The notes under the pieces are model-generated. The model worked only from the letters and a program-made list of their open reading frames with translations, made no database searches and was not told the DNA's origin. A stretch of 12,500 nt of DNA from Baffinella frigidus. Its lineage: Eukaryota; Cryptophyceae; Cryptomonadales; Baffinellaceae. Positions within the stretch are counted from its first letter, which is position 1. Every line of letters starts with the position of its first letter. The position numbers and the translations under genes are program-made. Shown here piece by piece: positions 1-7,933 of the stretch. The stretch spans positions 1 to 12,500 of the forward strand of contig MU647843.1 in the NCBI GenBank assembly GCA_026770585.1, read 5' to 3'.

Positions 1-61
1 CAAACAAACCCAAACAAACTTGAGCAAACCCAAACAAACTTACACAAATCAAAACAAACGC
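1..61. repeat. CAAACA-rich low-complexity tract
   Basis: The tract holds irregular CCCAAACAAACTT units. A similar (AAACAC)n tract lies at 600-660. No gene is visible. Confidence 0.6.
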
Positions 62-105
62 AGGTCCCCGCAGCGGTGCGGAAGAAGGCAACGAACCGGG
101 AAACC

Positions 106-342
106 CACGCCCGCCGAGGCGAGTCCGTGCATAGCCCAGGAGCAGGTCCCCGCCTTCCCAGAGTCATATATCACCAAGTATGCAACGCCTCGTATATGTA
201 TATACATATACGTATACGAAGAGGTATATACGAAGGTTTAGTGTATATACGAAGGTTTAGTCTTCGTGTATACACAACGTATACGAGGATAAGCTCACGC
301 CCGCCGCGGTGAGTCTCTGCATAGCCCAGGAGGTCCCCGCCG
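106..342. repeat. Direct repeat pair around a TATA/CGTATAC-rich segment
   Basis: ACGCCCGCCGAGGCGAGTC then GCATAGCCCAGGAG and GTCCCCGCC at about 106-156 recur with small changes at 297-342. Between them, 176-290 is a palindrome-rich stretch of GTATATAC and CGTATACG words, with the unit TATATACGAAGGTTTAGT repeated in tandem. No gene seen. Confidence 0.55.
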
Positions 343-462
343 AACCCTACGGCCACATTAGACGTCATGGGGGTCAATCAAAAGTTGACGTCGCTCTGGG
401 AGGCGACACACAGCTCTGTCCCACTTGGTGTCGTCTCATCGTTAAAAAAAATAACGTTGATT

Positions 463-489
463 CTTCGTATACGTACAAGGTATACGAAG
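463..489. repeat. lox-like palindrome CTTCGTATA-N9-TATACGAAG
   Basis: The arms CTTCGTATA (463-471) and TATACGAAG (481-489) are perfect inverted repeats with a 9-base spacer. The arms equal the inner nine bases of the loxP arms, but the spacer is 9 rather than 8 and the outer arm bases differ. Confidence 0.5.
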
Positions 490-524
490 AGAAGCTCACG
501 GCCCCCTTTCCAGACGGAATACGC

Positions 525-660
525 TAAACCCGAAACCCTAAACTTAAGCCGGAATACCCTAAACCCTAAACCCTAAACTTAACCCTACACCTAGCCCTAA
601 ACATAAACATAAACACAAACACACACACAAACACAAACACAAACACAAACACAAACACAA
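525..660. repeat. Interstitial telomere-like CCCTAAA tract grading into AAACAC repeats
   Basis: Degenerate CCCTAAA units at 525-600 are followed by (AAACAC)n at 600-660. Plant-type telomere units inside the window, not only at an end, indicate dispersed seeds. Confidence 0.65.
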
Positions 661-704
661 GCATTAACCAAGTGTAATCGGGGACGACGAACCGTCGCGA
701 CTTG

Positions 705-823
705 GCGGGGTGGCTACGTACCAGTTAGTACCACGAAACGAACCGTTGCGTCCTGAAATTCCCAGTAATGACCTGCCGTGGGTAATCGTGTGCAGCGTTT
801 TCGGGGAGGGCGCGCATGGACGG
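705..823. repeat. 119-bp direct repeat, copy 1
   Basis: The segment matches 1433-1551 at 116 of 119 positions, with the same orientation and a 728-base offset. A part of it (GGCTACGTACCATTTAGTAC and onward) occurs inverted at 4674-4714. No coding function is seen. Confidence 0.85.
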
Positions 824-850
824 CATTTCAATAACATACACATAAACCAA

Positions 851-1175
851 GTTCATCATGGGGGAGGCAAAGCAATTTTGACCGTATTTTTGCTATCTCC
901 GGTGGATTTTGTGCTATTTTACAGCCATGTCGAAGCTAAGTATCACCACCCTCACACCTAACGCTTCAATTACTGGTGGTGCGTCTAGGGGCGTCAGTGA
1001 GCGATTGGGTGCGAGGTGTGATTGGGTGCACAACACAAAGCTGAGACCGGAATTCCGGTCTCAGCTTTTATTATTGTGCCTAGTTTCATAGGCGAGGCCA
1101 TGCAATTTAAACCATGTTTTTTACTATCTTGGGGTGGATTTTGTGCTGTTTTACAGCTATGTCGAAGCTAAGATA
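851..1175. repeat. 93-bp direct repeat pair flanking a perfect palindrome
   Basis: 851-943 and 1083-1175 are diverged direct repeats (shared GGTGGATTTTGTGCT, TTTTACAGC, ATGTCGAAGCTAAG). Between them 1037-1068 is a 32-bp perfect palindrome centred on GGAATTCC. No gene seen. Confidence 0.65.
1037..1068. repeat. 32-bp perfect palindrome
   Basis: AAAGCTGAGACCGGAA is followed directly by its exact reverse complement with no loop. It could extrude as a cruciform or fold as a hairpin in RNA. Confidence 0.85.
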
Positions 1176-1288
1176 GCAAAATCTGAGAAAATCCAGGCTT
1201 GAGATGGCGTCAAAGGCGGTTTATATTGCATGGCCTAGCAAAAAAGTGTAATCTAATAGGGGCGAGTATTTGACTCAAATACGAACTG

Positions 1289-1349
1289 GCAACGAAAGTT
1301 ACTACACACCGGCCTTTTTCAGTCACGTCCGTGTAGTAATTTTCGTTGC
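1289..1349. repeat. Small hairpin element with GCAACGAAAGTTACTACAC arms
   Basis: The arms at 1289-1307 and 1331-1349 pair with one mismatch. A direct TGACTCAAAT lies outside on both sides (1271-1280, 1381-1390). The arm is a copy of the TTACTACACA module found inside A and B elements and at 12275-12344. Confidence 0.7.
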
Positions 1350-1432
1350 AAATCGGATCGGAGATCCCCGAAATCGTATGTGACTCAAATGCTCATCCGG
1401 ATGAAATCGCGTGCAGCGTTTTCGGGGAGAGC

Positions 1433-1690
1433 GCGGGGTGGCTACGTACCATTTAGTACCACGAAACGAACCGTTGCGTCCTGAAATTCCCAGTAATGAC
1501 CTGCCGTGGGTAATCGTGTGCAGCGTTTTCGGGGAGGACGCGGATGGACGGGATCCGACTGGAGCGGTTCGAACGCGGCTCCAACTCAGGTGCGAAAGTT
1601 GCCCCACCCGCGAAAGTTGCCCGCCACTCGGAACACTACGTGGAACGTTCTCAAGGTAATTATTGGATTGTTTCTGGGGAAACACGCTAC
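1433..1690. repeat. 119-bp direct repeat, copy 2, plus segment shared with 4590-4714
   Basis: 1433-1551 is the second copy of 705-823. The following 1618-1690 (CGCCACTCGGAACACTACG and onward to GGAAACACGC) matches the reverse complement of about 4593-4665. The 4590-4714 locus is therefore a shortened inverted version of this repeat with the middle missing. Confidence 0.7.
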
Positions 1691-1798
1691 AAGTCGGCTA
1701 TTTTGGTCAAGTTATGTCCAAATATCCGGGCAAGACGTGCTTCGTAGCCTCCCGAGCGGACCGCGAAAGTTGCCGCACCGCTCCAATGAAGGTACCGC

Positions 1799-1905
1799 GC
1801 ACCTCAAATCGACTGCGTCTTTCTATTATACCCCTGGTACAAATCGGACGTGATCCGTCCGCGGATAAGTACAAACACGTTAGTCCACTTGTCGATTTGA
1901 GGTGC
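1799..1905. repeat. Inverted repeat with GCACCTCAAATCGAC ends
   Basis: Perfect 15-bp arms at 1799-1813 and 1891-1905 enclose a 77-bp spacer. This is consistent with a small foldback element; no target duplication is evident. Confidence 0.6.
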
Positions 1906-1966
1906 AGCCTATCGTTGCGTGGTACGTTCGCAGCTCGTGGGGCTCACAACCTGGCCGCGTTTTCAT

Positions 1967-2115
1967 GGGCTAACGGACCAAAAATGGTGTAGTTAGGCCT
2001 ACGGTATTGATACCTACGGTAGGCCGTAGAGGCCTAGGGGGGCTCCTACAAAAAACCCTACGGCCTACCGTAGGTAATACCGTAGGCCTAACTACCCCAT
2101 TTTTAGTCCGTTGCC
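1967..2115. mobile_element. 149-bp hairpin (foldback) element with GGGCTAACGGAC ends
   Basis: Nearly the whole element is two arms of about 60 bp. The left reads GGGCTAACGGAC, AAAAATGG, TAGTTAGGCCTACGGTA; the right is its inverse with few differences and one missing base near the end. The loop contains CCTAGGGGGGCTCC. The CCTACGGTAGGCC core resembles that of family C. No coding capacity and no clear target duplication. Confidence 0.75.
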
Positions 2116-2173
2116 CTATTAACGGGTGAAGCATTCTTGGCGAGGCGTTCTCCGATGAGGCGGGAGGCGCCTA

Positions 2174-2386
2174 CCACTCGAGGCTAGAAATGTGACCATT
2201 TTAAAACTGAGATTCTTTTACAAGTGAAGGGGGGGAAAGAGATGTGTAGTAATTTTCACACCAACAGGGGCGTTTGGTCACGTTGCTGGGGGAATTCCCC
2301 CAGCAACGTGACCAAACCTGCCCGTGACTGGTACTAAATTTAACAACCCCACATTTAAGATGGTCCCCTCTTCTAGCCTCGAGTGG
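2174..2386. mobile_element. MITE family A, copy A1
   Basis: It has terminal inverted repeats CCACTCGAGGCTAGAA and a 2-bp TA on each side (2172-2173, 2387-2388). The 213-bp element has no ORF. It contains a 46-bp perfect palindrome (2272-2317, GTTTGGTCACGTTGCTGGGG and so on) and, on the minus strand, the module ACGTGACCAAAC with GTGAAAATTACTACACA. Confidence 0.85.
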
Positions 2387-2553
2387 TAGGGGCAGCATCC
2401 CATCCGCCCGGTCTCCCCGGGTAGTGCGACGGATCCGGGTAGTGCGTAGGACCCTACGGTGTTGCCTACCGTAGGGTGCTACGGAGTACCCGTACCCGAA
2501 CACGAACCCCCATGGGACGGAAGGGCGCGCCAGCACGAAGAGGCACCGCCCAG

Positions 2554-2632
2554 CCCTAAGCGATAAGACCTAGGACCCTACGGTAGACAACCCGTAGGGG
2601 CATAGGGGGGTTCCTACGGATAAGGTAACGGG
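2554..2632 (-). mobile_element. Family C fragment
   Basis: On the minus strand this reads CCGTAGGAACCCCCCTATG, GTTGTCTACCGTAGGGTCC and TAGGTCTTATCGCTTAGGG, the same core as at 5550, 7070 and 10260. Terminal repeats are not seen. A further CCTACCGTAGGG hairpin lies just upstream at 2451-2479. Confidence 0.6.
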
Positions 2633-2680
2633 CATCAGCCGCCACCCGGGGTTAGAGTTTGGTCGAACCCTGTGTGTGGT

Positions 2681-2733
2681 CACGTCCTCCAAACTAAGAG
2701 GGTAACTAATAGGGTATTAGTTTGGAGGACGTG
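2681..2733. repeat. 17-bp perfect inverted repeat
   Basis: The arms CACGTCCTCCAAACTAA at 2681-2697 and 2717-2733 enclose a 19-base loop. It is followed at 2763-2800 by two TTCAGTCAACTT units on a roughly 22-base spacing. Confidence 0.7.
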
Positions 2734-2906
2734 ATGAGGATCCAGGCGCCTGGAGAAACGACGGTTCAGTCAACTTGAAGGAACGATTCAGTCAACTTTC
2801 TCCGTTGCCCGAACCGCGCCTTTGTACATGGGTGGCAACTTTGTACGTGGGTGGCAACTTAACCGTACACAGGATTTTGAAACGCTGCCTCTCCCGGCGG
2901 CTCCCG

Positions 2907-3044
2907 CCACGCCAGATTCTTGGAAGGGGTCGCCAAAAGTCAATTCCTCGGAAGGAACAAGGGGGGGTTGTTTGCTTTTGGGATAGCTGGACGCCAAAAT
3001 TGGCGTTCCCTGAGGGAGCTACCACCTCCAGCAGTCTGGCGTGG
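2907..3044. mobile_element. MITE family D, copy D1
   Basis: The ends are CCACGCCAGATTCTTGGAAG and, inverted, CCACGCCAGACTGCTGGAGG. The interior carries GGGTCGCCAAAAGTCAATTC and CTTTTGGGATAG, typical of the family. No duplication of flanks is seen. Confidence 0.7.
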
Positions 3045-3297
3045 CAAGGGTGGTCAATTCCCCGGAAGGACTAAGGGGGATTTTTTCACTTTTGGGACAT
3101 AGTTCGGCGCCCAAAAGTGCGCTTTTCGGAAAGAGCCGATGCCCCTCATCTAATCTAGCGTAGTTCCGTGCCACGCCAGAGTCTTGGAAGGGTTCGCAAA
3201 AACTCGATTCCTCCTGAAGGCAGTTGTTCTCAAAACTCAACGAACATATCCAGATACGTTCTAAAAAATTCAACCCCCTACTGCACTCTGATCCGGG
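3045..3297. mobile_element. Chain of two more family D elements
   Basis: 3045-3166 resembles the D4 interior (GGTCAATTCCCCGGAAGGAC, CTTTTGGGACATAG, CGGCGCCCAAAAGTGCGCTT, GAAAGAGCCGA) with a decayed right end. 3171-3297 starts CCACGCCAGAGTCTTGGAAG and follows the D7 variant at 10015. The copies abut D1 almost head to tail. Confidence 0.6.
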
Positions 3298-3497
3298 GAC
3301 ATATTTAATTTAAAAGAAAATGCATCCCTATTTGTTCATAGGAGTTGGACGAAGGTCAATTAGGGCCCTAAGTAAATTTAATTAGGACCAGAACCCGGTT
3401 TGATAGGCCGTTTTCTTTTAAGTTCAACATGCTCCCGTATGAACTCTGGCGTGGTGAGCAGATCCGGGCGCGGATTCAGAAGTAGAACGAAGAAACT

Positions 3498-3632
3498 CGC
3501 CAGATTCTTGGAAGGGGTCACCAAAAGTCAATTCTCCGCAAGGAATAAGGGGGAATTGTTTACTTTTGGGATAGTTCGGCGCCCAAAAGTGCGCTCGGAA
3601 AGAGCCGAAGCCCCTGATGTCATCTGGCGTGG
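3498..3632. mobile_element. MITE family D, copy D4, inside a 45-bp direct repeat
   Basis: The ends are CGCCAGATTCTTGGAAGGGG and, inverted, CCACGCCAGATGACATC. It is flanked by two perfect 45-bp direct repeats, 3456-3500 and 3639-3683 (beginning GAGCAGATCCGGGCGCGG). The repeats are also preceded by TGGCGTGGT on both sides, so a tandem duplication of about 183 bases is more likely than a long target duplication. Confidence 0.7.
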
Positions 3633-3724
3633 TCCCTGGAGCAGATCCGGGCGCGGATTCAGAAGTAGAACGAAGAAACTCGCAGGACAACATCCGGGCG
3701 TGGACGCTTGAGGCACGTCCCCCC

Positions 3725-3865
3725 CGAGCGCCAAAGTTGTTGATTCTCGTCGAAAGTTGTTGCATCTCCAAAGTTGTTGCTGCTCGTCGAAAGTTGCTGC
3801 ATCGCGTCGGTTGTTGCATCGCGTCGAAAGTTGTTGCGTTTCGTCGAACGGTGTTGCTCTTTCGA
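3725..3865. repeat. Degenerate tandem repeat, unit near GTCGAAAGTTGTTGCATCGC
   Basis: About six to seven imperfect copies of a roughly 20-base unit (AAAGTTGTTG then C/T-rich bases then CGTCG) are present. Open frames across it are by-products of the repeat. Confidence 0.65.
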
Positions 3866-3896
3866 CACTTGGGGGTAACTCTCTCCTGAAAGGCTC

Positions 3897-4045
3897 CCAC
3901 TCGAGGCTGGAAGGGGGGGTATTTTAAAGTGGGGTTGCAAAAAAATGTTCCAGGATAACGTTAACTAACCTCGTGACTGATCTAATTTGGATGAGGGACG
4001 TGACCAAACGATTTGTGTGAAAATTGCTACACATCGCCCCACTTC
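3897..4045. mobile_element. Family A-like element, right end lost
   Basis: The left end is CCACTCGAGGCTGGAA, followed by the GTGGGGTTGC block and the module ACGTGACCAAACGATT with GTGTGAAAATTGCTACACA. No matching right end is found; B1 begins directly at 4046. It is either truncated, or part of a composite with B1. Confidence 0.6.
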
Positions 4046-4236
4046 CCACTCGAGAACGCTGGAGGATCCTATTTACATGTGGGGTTGCAAATATTTGCAC
4101 CAGGATCGGGTGTTCCAACCTCGCGCCTGGACTAATTTCGCCAAGTTACGTGACCAATCAACGAAGCTTACTGCACAAATGCCCACTTTTAAAAGTACGT
4201 CGGTTTTAATTAGGCCCCTCTAGAATTCTCGTGTGG
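4046..4236. mobile_element. MITE family B, copy B1
   Basis: The left end is CCACTCGAGAACGCTGGAGG and the right end, read inverted, is CCACACGAGAATTCTAGAGG. The internal layout follows family A (TACATGTGGGGTTGCAAAT, then TTACGTGACCAATCAACGAA and GCTTACTGCACAA). The flanking dinucleotides TC and CC do not match. Confidence 0.7.
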
Positions 4237-4390
4237 CCCCGCCCCCTGGATTCGGGTTCCGGGTTTCGTGTTTCGTGTTTCGTGTTCATCAGGAAAAAGT
4301 AACTGTAGTAGGGCGGCTTCCCCTCCATCTGAAGAGATCCGTGTTTCGTGTTCAGGGTTTAGGGTTTGCTTCACATCGGAGGATGGTGGC

Positions 4391-4516
4391 CCACGCCAGA
4401 CTGCAGGAGTCGGTGCTGCCCTTTCAAAGCGTCTAATAGGGCGCTGATGACTTTTGAAAACCACTGCACTGGGGGGGAATTGACTTTTGGCGGCCCCTTC
4501 CAAGACTCTGGCGTTG
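4391..4516. mobile_element. MITE family D, copy D5, reversed
   Basis: CCACGCCAGACTGCAGGAG lies at the left. The right end CTTCCAAGACTCTGGCGTTG has one change from the family GGCGTGG. GAATTGACTTTTGGCGGCCC shows reverse orientation. Just upstream, 4250-4365 holds GTTTCGTG and TTTAGGG-type words. Confidence 0.65.
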
Positions 4517-4589
4517 TTGTTAAGGAAACCCGGTTTTAAAATAGTCACAATTTTAGCCTCGGTGGTTCAAGGCTTCAACCAACAATTGA

Positions 4590-4714
4590 TGACTTTCGGC
4601 GTGTTTCCTAAGAAATAATTCAATAATTAACTTTAGAATGTTCCGCGTAGTGTTCTGAGTGGCAGCCTTGCCACGCAACGGTTCGTTTCGTGGTACTAAA
4701 TGGTACGTAGCCAC
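4590..4714 (-). repeat. Inverted, internally deleted copy of the 1433-1690 repeat
   Basis: Read on the minus strand, GTGGCTACGTACCATTTAG through ACCGTTGCG is followed directly by GCCACTCAGAACACTACG through TTATTTCTTAGGAAACACGC. It lacks about 140 bases present between these blocks at 1480-1618. Confidence 0.6.
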
Positions 4715-5190
4715 TTATCGACACGCAACTCCTCGTCCTTTCCACGTCCGCAGACACAATATTATATTTCTTTGTTACTCTCGAGCCTGGAGTTGAGTGA
4801 TCCAAACGTCCATCCGTCTCAAGACGAGCCCGCTTCGCTACAGTGGCAGCCCCCATTTCACACGTGCACTACGGACCTTTCATCAAAAGTCAACTTGCCC
4901 CGACGCAATTAACTACTGGAAAGCCCCAGGGGAAGTGTCAAAAAGTTCGCGACACTCTGGTGTCGCATACTTTTGAGCCATTTTCTCCTCAAAAGGCAAT
5001 TTTCACCCCCAAGGACGTGACCAAAATTCGTCAAAAGGTAACCTACAAGTAATTTTAGTGTCGTGTCCAAGAATTTTGAGACTTCCTCTGTGGCTTTGCA
5101 GTAGAACGTAAGGCATTTATCTGGTGTAAATTTGGTCACGTTACCGCGAAATCTGGGTCCCGAAACCTTCGCAGCCCACCTAGTGGCTAC

Positions 5191-5380
5191 CCACTTGAGA
5201 ATGCTGGAGGATCCTATTTACATGTGGGGCTGTAAATGTTTGTACCACGATAACGTAACAACCGTCGTGACTGTGCTAATCTCGCAGAGTTACGTGACCA
5301 ACCTCACGAAAGTTACTACACAAGTGCCCACTTGTACACGAAAATAGTTTTGAATAGGCCCCTCTAGCATTCTCGTGTGG
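5191..5380. mobile_element. MITE family B, copy B2
   Basis: The 190-bp element has ends CCACTTGAGAATGCTGGAGG and, inverted, CCACACGAGAATGCTAGAGG, with a 2-bp AC on both sides (5189-5190, 5381-5382). It carries TTACGTGACCAACCTCACGA and then AAGTTACTACACAAGTGCCC. Confidence 0.8.
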
Positions 5381-5453
5381 ACGTGCGTTGTTCTTGTGCG
5401 TAGCATATTCCGGAATGTGCGCCATCTTAGCCTGGCCACGCGGCCCTGTAGGA

Positions 5454-5648
5454 TCCTACGGTGGGCAACCCGTAGGGTCGTAGGGGGGTTCCTATGTCCC
5501 TACGGATTACCTACCGTAGGGTCCTCGGTCGTATCGCTTACGGGTTCTCTATAGGAACCCCCCTATGTCCCTACGGGTTGCCTACCGTAGGGTCCCAGGT
5601 CTTATCGCTTAGGGGTGATTCAAAATCCCTTTCAAGTCCCCTGTGTGG
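5454..5648. mobile_element. Family C element with internal inverted duplication
   Basis: The arms 5455-5494 and 5552-5592 are inverted copies of the family C core (CCCTACGGGTTGCCTACCG). The right end CCCCTGTGTGG (5638-5648) matches the C terminus, but the left terminus is unclear. The phrase GGTC.TATCGCTTA occurs twice. Confidence 0.6.
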
Positions 5649-5698
5649 GACACCGTGGTATTCGTGGTGCTCAAACTTGCCACGACGAGGGCGTGCTG

Positions 5699-5909
5699 CC
5701 ACTCGAGGCTAGAAATGCGACTATTTTAGATGTGAGGTTGTTAAATGTAGTACTAGTCACGGGCGGGATTGGTCACGTATCTGACAGATTTCTGTCAGAT
5801 ACGTGACCAAACGCCCCTGTTCGTGTGAAAATTACTACACACCTCTTTTTTTTCTTCACTTGTAAAAGAAGATCTGTTTTAAAATAGTCCTATTTCTAGC
5901 CTCGAGTGG
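5699..5909. mobile_element. MITE family A, copy A2 (opposite orientation)
   Basis: The 211-bp element has CCACTCGAGGCTAGAA ends and a 2-bp TG on both sides (5697-5698, 5910-5911). The internal palindrome 5769-5810 keeps the GGTCACGT outer part, but its centre is CTGACAGA rather than TGCTGGGGG. The module reads ACGTGACCAAACGCCCC then GTGTGAAAATTACTACACAC. Confidence 0.85.
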
Positions 5910-6013
5910 TGCACCCTGGTCTTCGCCTCTGCTTTTCGATCAACTCTGCGGTCCCTTAAATGTGAATATAAATAATATTAATAATATTAATAAATATTAT
6001 GTACTTACACCAC

Positions 6014-6090
6014 GGGGGGGGGGGGGGGGCACCCTACACCCTACACCCCAAACCCTAAACCCTAAACCCTAAACCCTAAACCCTAAACGC
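6014..6090. repeat. G16 run and interstitial CCCTAAA array
   Basis: A run of 16 Gs (6014-6029) is followed by CACCCTACACCC and about six CCCTAAA units, mostly perfect. The array ends at CGCAG, before the possible exon at 6093. Confidence 0.8.
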
Positions 6091-6245
6091 AGGACTCATT
6101 CAATCGGACAGCGAGCAACGACACAGCGTGGCTAAATGCCAGTAAGCAGAAGGACAAGAATTTCACGGTCTGTGCCCTCCGGCTGCCCCAGTCTATTTCT
6201 TCTCACCAATTTCATCTCGGAACATACCAGAATCTGTCCTCATGA
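6087..6245 (+). CDS. Possible unrelated exon or ORF fragment without start codon
   Basis: After a telomere-like tract ending in ACGCAG there is an open frame from 6093 to the stop at 6243-6245 (DSFNRTASNDTAWLNA, then SKQKDKNFTVCALRLP and onward). The acceptor-like CGCAG resembles those of the PDE exons, and a good donor-like A|GTAAGC occurs at 6142. I recognise no family. It does not show the PDE motifs expected upstream of exon a. With only 50 codons and mixed third positions this may be chance. Confidence 0.22.
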   Translation, partial: TQDSFNRTASNDTAWLNASKQKDKNFTVCALRLPQSISSHQFHLGTYQNLSS

Positions 6246-6400
6246 CAAGGCGTAAGATAGCATCATTTGATGCCTAAAATAGCATATGCACCCTTACCTT
6301 CCGCGTGGGGAGCCTAAGATAGCGGGACAGATTCTGTCTTGGTCCAAAATTAAATTTGGGGCGACCAGGCTCTTTCCTGCTCCAAAGTTGATGGATTCCT

Positions 6401-6503
6401 ACCACCCAGCTTGTCAACTTAAGGATACCACCCAGCTTGTCAACTTAAGGATACCACCCAGCTTGTCAACTTAAGGATACCCAGTTTGTCAACTCAAGGA
6501 TAG
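6401..6503. repeat. 26-bp tandem repeat, nearly four copies
   Basis: The unit is CCACCCAGCTTGTCAACTTA plus AGGATA. Three copies are identical and the last is diverged. Confidence 0.85.
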
Positions 6504-6599
6504 TCCGCCAACCCGGATCGAGACAGCCCGCTCAGCAGCCACCGTTGCCCGTTTCGCCCGGATTTCCGGGCGAGATTTGCCCATGATGTTGCCCATGAT

Positions 6600-6810
6600 C
6601 CACTCGAGGCTAGAAATGGGACCATTTTAAAACTGAGATTCTTTTACAAGTGAAAAAAAACAAGAGCTGTGCAGTAATTTTCACACAAAGAGGGGTGTTT
6701 GGTCACGTTGCTGGGGGGATTCCCCCAGCAACGTGACCAAATATGCCCGTGACTGGTACTAAATTTAACAACCCCACATGTAAAATGGTCCCCTTTCTAG
6801 CCTCGAGTGG
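6600..6810. mobile_element. MITE family A, copy A3
   Basis: The 211-bp element is nearly identical to A1 in the same orientation, with CCACTCGAGGCTAG ends and a 2-bp AT on both sides (6598-6599, 6811-6812). The central palindrome (6698-6741) has one mismatched pair. High similarity to A1 suggests recent movement. Confidence 0.85.
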
Positions 6811-6909
6811 ATGCCCAAAGCTTTGGGCATTTCTCAAAAGTTGACCAAATGGCTCCAATTTCTCGAATCAGATTTGCCAATGATGCCCGGCGTGTTTCTC
6901 GGGGGGGCT

Positions 6910-6971
6910 TTCGGCGACTTTCCCGGGGGATAATCAACTTTCGGCGATTTTCCCGGGGGATAATCAACTTT
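6910..6971. repeat. 30-bp tandem repeat, two copies
   Basis: TTCGGCGATTTTCCCGGGGG then ATAATCAACT is repeated twice, with one C/T difference. A partial GGGGGGCTTTCGG precedes it. Confidence 0.7.
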
Positions 6972-7015
6972 GAACAGATTCCCGAAGTCGCCGGTGCCTG
7001 CTAAGCCACACAGCG

Positions 7016-7166
7016 GGCTACGAAGGGATGTTGGGCCCAAAATGGGCCGAGTCTCCGTTACCTTGTCCGTACGAACCCCCCTATGTCCCTACGGGTTGCC
7101 TACCGTAGGGTCCTGGGTCTTGTCGCTTAGGGGTTATTCAAAATCCCTTCGAAGTCCGCTGTGTGG
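7016..7166. mobile_element. MITE family C, complete copy
   Basis: The terminal inverted repeats are CCACACAGCGGGCTACGAAG and, inverted, CCACACAGCGGACTTCGAAG, both continuing GGGAT. The core CCCTACGGGTTGCCTACCG is followed by TCGCTTAGGGGTTATTC. The flanks AG and GT are not duplicated. Confidence 0.75.
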
Positions 7167-7453
7167 GTGGTACCGCCAACTGCAATAGTGCTTTAACTTT
7201 TAAAACGATTCAGGTTCAAAAAGGACAGCATTTGGGCTTAAGTAGACTGCCAGTGTGCGTTAGAAGCAGGTGTCTTGCGTGTAAAGCAAACACCTCAGGA
7301 ATGAGTTGTTAGGCTTGTTAGGTCCTCCTCCAATGTGAATTTGAAACTGTCAAACGTGTAGTGGCCGTTTGAAACCAGACGTTTTCGGAATGGTCACGTC
7401 CAAGTTCAAACGGTAGCGAAGGGGCGGCTGCTTTCAGTTTCGTGTCTTCCCGT

Positions 7454-7594
7454 CTACCAACCCTCACGGGAGGACCAAATCGTCGATTTTGAAACCTTGG
7501 ATCTACCTGGGCAGACCCCCTTTTTCGGGGTGTCTGCCCTGGGAAATCCAAGGTTTTGACATCGTCGATTTGGTCCTCCCATGAGGGTTGGTAG
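7454..7594. repeat. 141-bp near-perfect palindrome (long hairpin)
   Basis: The left arm starts CTACCAACCCTCACGGGAGG and the right arm is its inverse, with about ten mismatches over arms of about 67 bp. The 6-base loop is TTTTTC. The outer bases on each side are not related. Transcribed on either strand it would form a long double-stranded hairpin. Confidence 0.85.
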
Positions 7595-7639
7595 TTCCAC
7601 GTGTTCCCTCCCCGTAGTCCTCTGCCGCATTCTGACTGG

Positions 7640-7712
7640 CATTTACAAGTGGGGAGGTGTGTGGTAAGTTTCACACACATAGGCGCGTTCGGTCACGTAG
7701 CTAACAGAATTC
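7640..7712. mobile_element. Half of a family A-type element
   Basis: ACATTTACAAGTGGGGAGG, then GTGTGTGGTAAGTTTCACAC and CGTTCGGTCACGTAGCTAAC correspond to the 5' half of A1/A3 up to the palindrome centre. The other half and the CCACTCGAGG end are missing. Confidence 0.5.
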
Positions 7713-7748
7713 TTTTCGGCAGAGTTCGCTAAACCCCGGGCGTCGCTC

Positions 7749-7880
7749 ACTGGCCACTTTCCGCTGACTGGCCACTTTTCGCTGACACTGGCCACTTTCT
7801 GCTGATACTGGCCACTTTTCACTGACACTGGCCACTTTTCGCTGACACTGGCCACTTTTCGCTGACTGGCCACTTTCTGG
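7749..7880. repeat. 20-bp tandem array, seven units
   Basis: The unit is ACTGGCCACTTTTCGCTGAC; some copies are 18 bases, lacking the terminal AC. It is followed by GGCAGACTTCGCTACACCCC. Confidence 0.85.
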
Positions 7881-7933
7881 CAGACTTCGCTACACCCCGC
7901 GCTGAACCTTCGCCTCCCTCAGTCCACTACCTC

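Noticed and set aside
1318-1992. Overlapping open frames on both strands across 1323-1992
   Set aside because: They cover the 119-bp direct repeat and inverted repeats, share no motif and give no sign of codon bias.
3424-3900. 158-residue minus-strand open frame
   Set aside because: It spans the D4 element and the 20-bp tandem repeat; the apparent repeats in the protein mirror the DNA repeats and it has no recognisable domain.
6574-6602. HDVAHDP reading resembling the HD..H PDE motif
   Set aside because: It comes from a short TTGCCCATGAT repeat. It has no flanking PDE-like residues or splice sites and runs into MITE A3.
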